In this document: piece after piece, positions 23,959 to 28,585 of the stretch | Layout of the letters: each line of letters begins with the position of its first letter | How positions within the stretch are numbered: the first letter of the stretch is position 1 | Source: CAYXFZ01 sp964464385 | GTDB lineage: Bacteria > Planctomycetota > UBA1135 | Reading direction: 5' to 3' | DNA length: 28,585 bases | NCBI GenBank assembly: GCA_964464385.1 | Contig: CAYXFZ010000022.1 | Location: 1 to 28,585, forward strand | Notes under the pieces: generated by a model | Told to the model about the DNA's origin: nothing | The model's input: only the letters and a program-made list of their open reading frames with translations | Databases searched by the model: none | Translations under genes and position numbers: made by a program

Positions 23959-25668
23959 TTAGAAGTCGAGTCGATCTTCAAATTTCACGCTCCAAGCAAG
24001 GATGGGTCTAGGGGAACGCCCGAAGATCGGAACAAGCCGAGCATAGCCGTCCTCAAAGGGTGGCGGCGCTGCAGCGTTGGCCAGTTGTTGGGTAAGGCGG
24101 CGGGCCAGGACGGTAATGGCCGACATGGCGGAATAGTGCAAGCGGTCGGCCGTGTCCTGGGGCGTGTGGTAGTCGGGGTGTTCGCCGGTATTCAAGAAGA
24201 GGACTGGAATGCCCGCTCGGTAGAACACCGCTTGGTCACTACGCTCGAAGAATTCTTCGTTTTCCAAGTCGGGGTGGAGGCCAAGGCCCTCCAAGGCGGT
24301 CTCCAATATGCGGGCGAATTCTGGCGAAGAGTGACTGCCCAAGATCTGAATCTCGCCATTGCGGGAGCGGCCAATCATGTCCAAGTTGAGTGCTGCGCAT
24401 GGACGAACGACCTTGTCCAAGTTGCTGGCGGCCCCGAGCTTGCCGGCGAGAAAATGGGCGGCACCCAAGAGACCCAATTCTTCGGCATCGGTGGCCAGGA
24501 AAAGCACGGGACGACGCGGCGGATCTTGGGCCAAGGATTCGGCAATGGCCAAGAGGCCGGCGATTCCCGAGGCGTTGTCATCGGCGCCATTCCAAATTTC
24601 GCCGGCAGTGGATTGGCCGACGTGGTCGTAGTGGGCTGAGACCAGCACGATTTCATTGGCCACGGCCGGGTCACTGCCGGGCAACAGGGCGACGACGTTG
24701 CGGCCGAGGCGCCGGGGCGCTTGCCAATGGACTTGCAACTCGGCTTGGATCCCGAGAGGGAAACCATTGCCGGCACCGGCCATGTCAACTTCTTGGACCC
24801 AAGCGGTGGGGTCTTGGCCAACGGCGGCAAACAAACTGCGGAGGAGGTCTTGGCCGAGGAATACCACCGGCACGGAGCTTTGCAGTGGGCCTTGGGCCTG
24901 CAAGACCGAGAAAAACTGATTGGATACGTCCGTCGGAGAAAAGTTGGTCTTGGCCAAGTCCAGCGGGTCGGCCTGCGCCCGAATCAAGGGCATGACCTGG
25001 TGAAAGAGTTGCGAATCGGCCGGCCACCAGAGTTTGCCCGGGGCTTCTTCGTGTTGGGTCCAGCCGGGCGGGGACGCCACCAGGACAGCGCGGGCCCCGC
25101 GTTGCGTGAGTTCTGCCACCTTGTGGGCCAGCCGAGCATGTTCGGTCAGGGTCAGTCCAGCAAAGCGGGCCTCGGCATCTCCGGCGCGGGGTTCCCATCG
25201 AAAAACGAGGGCAATGGCTCCCTGGAGGTCGAGACCGTCCAAGTCGTCGTAGTCGTATTCGGGCGCGGAGATTCCGTAGCCCGCAAACACCAAGGGACCC
25301 TGCGCCGTGCCAGGTGGGGCCCCGGGGTGGGCTTGCAGGTCCGGCCCTGGAGAGAAGCGCAAGGTTTTGCCCTCTGGGGATGGGAAAGAGAAGGCGCATC
25401 GTTCGGCATCCAGATGAATGGGCTCGGCGGGGAAACTCTGCAAGAAGCTTGGCCCCACGGGCTGGAGGCCAAGACGGCGAAAACGGTAGGCAACCCAGTT
25501 CGCCGCAAGGGCCGCTCCCGGAGTGCCGGTTTCTCTTCCTTCCAGGGCATCTGCTGCCAAAAATTCCACATCCGCACGGAGGCGACGCGGGTTCGCGGGA
25601 TCGTTCGGCAGAGGTGCCGGGAAAACCGCTTGCAGGAGGGGAAGAAGGGCGAGAAGCAAGGGAAGCAA
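23959..25668 (-). CDS. Exported M28-family zinc aminopeptidase with PA-like domain
   Basis: Counted from the TTG at 25668, this is a 569-residue protein with a Leu-rich signal (MLPLLLALLPLLQAVFPAP). A PA-like lid domain occupies about residues 120-290 (VFAGYGISAPEYDYDD and GARAVLVASPPG). The catalytic M28 domain follows with all zinc ligands and the base: H346 (SAHYDHVG), D363/D364 (NGADDNASGI), E396/E397 (ATDAEELGL), D430 (LNLDMIGR) and H501 (DYHTPQD). It probably releases amino acids from peptides outside the cytoplasm. The frame stays open upstream for more than 100 residues, but that extension would cover the divergent gpmI start and is not protein-like. The TTG is the first start codon near the signal peptide. 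ROK follows in the same operon. Confidence 0.9.
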   Translation of the reverse strand: MLPLLLALLPLLQAVFPAPLPNDPANPRRLRADVEFLAADALEGRETGTPGAALAANWVAYRFRRLGLQPVGPSFLQSFPAEPIHLDAERCAFSFPSPEGKTLRFSPGPDLQAHPGAPPGTAQGPLVFAGYGISAPEYDYDDLDGLDLQGAIALVFRWEPRAGDAEARFAGLTLTEHARLAHKVAELTQRGARAVLVASPPGWTQHEEAPGKLWWPADSQLFHQVMPLIRAQADPLDLAKTNFSPTDVSNQFFSVLQAQGPLQSSVPVVFLGQDLLRSLFAAVGQDPTAWVQEVDMAGAGNGFPLGIQAELQVHWQAPRRLGRNVVALLPGSDPAVANEIVLVSAHYDHVGQSTAGEIWNGADDNASGIAGLLAIAESLAQDPPRRPVLFLATDAEELGLLGAAHFLAGKLGAASNLDKVVRPCAALNLDMIGRSRNGEIQILGSHSSPEFARILETALEGLGLHPDLENEEFFERSDQAVFYRAGIPVLFLNTGEHPDYHTPQDTADRLHYSAMSAITVLARRLTQQLANAAAPPPFEDGYARLVPIFGRSPRPILAWSVKFEDRLDF

Positions 25669-25747
25669 GGCGAGGAGCCAAGGTCGGCGGGCCTTCGCGC
25701 GGGCGTATCGTAGGGGTGACGCGTTTCCCCTCGTCTTCGCAAGCGTC

Positions 25748-27280
25748 GTGAAAAAACGACCCACTCTCCTGATCGTGTTGGACGGTTGGGGCCAGTCCGA
25801 CGCTGGCCCTGGCAATGCCATCACCTCCGCCCCGGCCGAGAACTTTCTTGGCTGGCAGGAAGAATGGCCTTCGACTTTGTTGTCGGCCAGCGGCAAAGAA
25901 GTGGGCTTGCCCGTAGGCATCATGGGCAATTCGGAAGTGGGCCATACGACCTTGGGTGCTGGCCGACTGGTGCGCCAGACTTTGTCGCGGATTAACGCCT
26001 CCATTCAAGAGGATTCCTTTGCCCGCATCGCTGCCCTGCGCGGCGCTGTAGAGCATGCCCGTGCTGGCGGCGGGCGCTTGCACCTCTTTGGGCTCGTGGG
26101 CTCCGGCGGGGTGCATGCCATGGACGAGCATTACCGGCAACTCTTAAAGTTGGCCCAGTCCATGGGCCTCCCCGGGGATCGTCTTCACTTTCATGCGGTT
26201 TTGGATGGCCGGGATACGCCCCCCATCAGCGCTCCGGGTTTTTTGGAAGAGTTGGAGGGCATGCTGCAGGAGTTTGGCGGCAAACTTGTGGGTCTTTGTG
26301 GCCGTTACTGGGCCATGGATCGGGATCAACGCTGGGAACGCAATCAACTTTGGTGGGATGCCTTGGTGCACGCTCGCGCCGATACGCACGCCGATTCTTG
26401 GCAAAGTGCATTGGCGGCGGCGCGTTCTCGAGAGGAAACCGACGAGTTTATCAAGCCCATCTTGATCGGCGAGCCCTGCCCGATGCAAGATGGCGACTCG
26501 GTGTTCTCCTTTAATTTTCGTGCGGATCGGGTGCGCCAAATCAGCAGAGCATTCTTGGTGCCGGAGTTTTCTGGGTGCGTGCGGGGCGCGGTCCCAAAAG
26601 TTTTTTATACGACGATGACTTCGTATCAATCCAACTTCTCCTGCCCGGTGGCCTTTCCTCCCGAAGAGCTGCACGCTTTGTTTGGCGAAGTGGTGGCCGC
26701 CGCCGGTCTCCAACAATTCCGTTGCGCCGAGACCGAAAAATATGCGCATGTCACCTTCTTTTTCAATGGTGGCCGCGAAGAGGTGTACGAGGGCGAAGAG
26801 CGCGTCCTGGTGCCCTCACCCAAGGTGGCAACCTACGACCTGAAACCCGAAATGTCGGCTCCGCAAGTGACCGCAGAAGTTTGCTCCCGTTTGGAACAGG
26901 GAGAGCATGATCTTTATGTCATCAATTTTGCCAACCCGGACATGGTGGGCCACACTGGAAATCAGGTCGCTGCGGAAGAGGCGGTGAGGGCCGTGGATGG
27001 CTGCTTGGGCTTGATCGTGGAGCAGGCCCTTCAACTTGGGGGCACCGTTGCTATTACCGCCGACCACGGCAATACCGAGCAAATGCGGGATCCGATTACG
27101 GATGCGGTCCACACCGCGCACACTTTGAACCCCGTTCCCTTTGTGCTCATCGGCGAAGAGTTTCAAGGCGCACAGCTACGCAAGACGGGAATTTTGGCCG
27201 ATGTTGCCCCCACCCTCTTGCAAACCATGAAACTTCCCGTACCCGCCGTCATGGATGGATGTACTTTGTTGGATGGTTAA
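25748..27280 (+). CDS. gpmI: 2,3-bisphosphoglycerate-independent phosphoglycerate mutase
   Basis: This glycolytic enzyme interconverts 3- and 2-phosphoglycerate using manganese. At 510 residues it is of typical length. It starts at a GTG (MKKRPTLLIVLDGWG) with metal ligand D12, and carries the phosphoserine nucleophile S62 in MGNSEVGHTTLGAGR. The inserted phosphotransferase domain has HAVLDGRDTPP and GRYWAMDRDQRW. The C-terminal phosphatase-like part has NFANPDMVGHTG, ADHGNTEQM and HTAHTLNPVPF. The start codon fits the family exactly; the open frame upstream is not similar to anything. No ribosome site is obvious. The 79-base gap to the divergent M28 gene holds the promoters. The next gene begins inside the last codons (8-base overlap). 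Confidence 0.97.
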   Translation: MKKRPTLLIVLDGWGQSDAGPGNAITSAPAENFLGWQEEWPSTLLSASGKEVGLPVGIMGNSEVGHTTLGAGRLVRQTLSRINASIQEDSFARIAALRGAVEHARAGGGRLHLFGLVGSGGVHAMDEHYRQLLKLAQSMGLPGDRLHFHAVLDGRDTPPISAPGFLEELEGMLQEFGGKLVGLCGRYWAMDRDQRWERNQLWWDALVHARADTHADSWQSALAAARSREETDEFIKPILIGEPCPMQDGDSVFSFNFRADRVRQISRAFLVPEFSGCVRGAVPKVFYTTMTSYQSNFSCPVAFPPEELHALFGEVVAAAGLQQFRCAETEKYAHVTFFFNGGREEVYEGEERVLVPSPKVATYDLKPEMSAPQVTAEVCSRLEQGEHDLYVINFANPDMVGHTGNQVAAEEAVRAVDGCLGLIVEQALQLGGTVAITADHGNTEQMRDPITDAVHTAHTLNPVPFVLIGEEFQGAQLRKTGILADVAPTLLQTMKLPVPAVMDGCTLLDG

Positions 27281-28585
27281 ATTTCTTCTGCTCGCATTTG
27301 TGGCCCTATCCGGCCCCGTTTTTTCCCAACAGACTTGGTATGTGGATCCAGATTCCGGCGATGACAACAATGATGGCACATCGACCAGTGCGCCCTTGCG
27401 GACCCTTGGCTTTGCCCTGTCCAAATCCGGCAACGGAGATCAAGTGCAGCTCCTGCCTGGCACTTTGGATAGTGCCAATGATGGCGAAGTGTTTCCCATC
27501 GTTTTTGTGGATGGGGTGGATATTTTGCAACCCTTTTCCGATCCAATATCGTTTATTTTTAGCGGCAACAGCAATCCTGGCCCCTGTTTCAGACTGAATT
27601 CCGTAATGACCTCCTCGATTTCCTTGACGGGGGTCACGATAACCGGTTTTGATTCCGGGGTGGAGGTGGTCAGCGGCGCCTCCTCTGGAGGCCAACCCTT
27701 TCTGTTGGACAATTGCGTCTTTCAGGGATTTGTCTCTTCAGGCGTAGATATCAAACTGGATGTTCCTGCGGTGGGCGGCGTATTGACCGAAATTTTTTGG
27801 ATCACAAATTGCACCTTCGCTCCTTCGACGGGCAATTTCGGGGTTCGGATCCGCGTTGCAGATGGTGCAATTTTGGCTACGGGTTTAGTGGCGGATTGCA
27901 CGCTTTCCAACTGCGACGTTGCAATTTCCATGGAGGCAGAACCAGGCGGTTCCATCACCTCCACAACGTCCGTGTTGCGAAATTTTCTCAGCGGGGTTGG
28001 TGTGGAAGCCGCTGGCATTCTTTTCTCTGCCGAGGCTGATTTTTCGAACAACGCCAGCAATTCCTGTTCGGCTGTAGCCAACGGCATTGGGGGTTATCTT
28101 AGTAATAGCACGGGTGGATTTTTGGACGCTGGGCTCAAGCTGCACGCCAAATCCGTGTCGGGCAAGACGGCTACCATCAGTGGTGATATTTCTCACAACT
28201 TGATTGCTGAAAACGGGACCAATGTTTGGATCCAAACGGAAAACAACGGCAATTCCTTTGCGGATGTCACGTCTTCCTTTGTTGGCAATGCCATTATCAA
28301 TGCCAAGCTCCAACCCTTTGGACAGGTAGGTGGTAGCGGCAACGGGATTTTTCTGGATGTGACCTTACCGCGATTTTCTGCTTCCAATATGGCTCCAAAT
28401 TTTGGCGACACCAACATTTCTTTCGGTTTTGGGGCGAACGGTGGCCGCAACACCATTCATGGAAATGAGAATTTCAATATCGTGATGGATTCTGAAATGC
28501 AAAATTCGGTTCTCATGGAGAACAACTTTTGGAGTCAGGTGACCATTGCGGGAATCCAAAACACGATTTCCGATTTGGGTGCCCT
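27273..28585 (+). CDS. Secreted right-handed beta-helix protein (DUF1565-like), 3' end cut by window edge
   Basis: An open frame runs from ATG at 27273 to the window end, giving 437 residues with no stop. The product starts with a clean signal peptide (MVKFLLLAFVALSGPVFSQ) followed by WYVDPDSGDDNNDGTSTSAPLRTLGFAL, the N-terminal hallmark of DUF1565/pectate-lyase-like surface proteins. The rest is a string of short beta-strands with Asn, Ser, Gly and Thr turns (VLRNFLSGVGVEAAGI, ISHNLIAENGTNVWI, NTIHGNENFNIVM), as expected of a parallel beta-helix; no lyase catalytic residues can be assigned. The start codon lies within the last codons of gpmI (8-base overlap), implying translational coupling. 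The sequence is visibly richer in A and T (many TTT, AAT, ATT codons) than its neighbours. Confidence 0.85.
   Translation, partial: MVKFLLLAFVALSGPVFSQQTWYVDPDSGDDNNDGTSTSAPLRTLGFALSKSGNGDQVQLLPGTLDSANDGEVFPIVFVDGVDILQPFSDPISFIFSGNSNPGPCFRLNSVMTSSISLTGVTITGFDSGVEVVSGASSGGQPFLLDNCVFQGFVSSGVDIKLDVPAVGGVLTEIFWITNCTFAPSTGNFGVRIRVADGAILATGLVADCTLSNCDVAISMEAEPGGSITSTTSVLRNFLSGVGVEAAGILFSAEADFSNNASNSCSAVANGIGGYLSNSTGGFLDAGLKLHAKSVSGKTATISGDISHNLIAENGTNVWIQTENNGNSFADVTSSFVGNAIINAKLQPFGQVGGSGNGIFLDVTLPRFSASNMAPNFGDTNISFGFGANGGRNTIHGNENFNIVMDSEMQNSVLMENNFWSQVTIAGIQNTISDLGA

Noticed and set aside
24785..26140. Minus-strand open frame (451 residues) spanning the M28 and gpmI genes
   Set aside because: It overlaps two well-supported genes in other frames and its Arg/Pro/Gly-rich translation is not protein-like.

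Overview
This window looks like a compact chromosomal segment of a moderately GC-rich bacterium, most probably a planctomycete or close relative. That placement is an inference. It rests on the style of the secreted proteins (low-complexity extracellular domains, a matrixin protease with a partner, a beta-helix protein), the rarity of clear Shine-Dalgarno sites, and the GroEL sequence. There is no rRNA, tRNA, CRISPR array, insertion sequence or phage gene. Most of the window is ordinary chromosomal coding sequence.

Layout. 1-3782 (+): the end of an NrfD-like membrane anchor, a molybdopterin oxidoreductase catalytic subunit and a solitary DNA-type methyltransferase, closed by a strong bidirectional terminator. 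3924-6326 (-): a single-domain response regulator, groES and groEL, probably one operon. 6390-7480 (-): a TPR protein, a small zinc-ribbon protein with an acidic tail, and what looks like the 3' remnant of a secreted-protein gene. 7607-11679: two secreted proteases facing away from a shared regulatory gap, namely a matrixin with its translationally coupled partner (-) and a subtilisin-like protease (+). The gap carries a 31-bp tandem repeat and a hairpin. 11669-13326 (-): a histidine kinase and OmpR-type regulator pair. 13350-18001: RNase D and a tiny cysteine-rich lipoprotein (+), a COG0523 metallochaperone-type GTPase (-), and PriA helicase (+). 18014-22028 (-): a GH3/NagZ-like glycosidase, a sodium:solute symporter and a secreted protein. 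22091-25668: an isoaspartyl peptidase/asparaginase (+), then an M28 peptidase and ROK sugar kinase (-). 25748-28585 (+): cofactor-independent phosphoglycerate mutase, then an overlapping secreted beta-helix gene that runs off the right edge.

How the genes may work together. The glycosidase, symporter, ROK kinase, asparaginase and exported M28 peptidase would fit uptake and salvage of amino-sugar and peptide material, feeding glycolysis at gpmI. This is inferred from proximity only. The kinase/regulator pair beside the two secreted proteases may control them through the tandem repeat; this is also inference.

The most interesting signals are a repeated TAnnnT box 6-9 bases ahead of start codons at several operon heads (possible leaderless transcripts), the 31-bp repeat between the protease genes, the receiver gene heading the chaperonin operon, and a C-terminal domain that seems shared by otherwise different secreted proteins. 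I see no clear-cut new multi-gene system.
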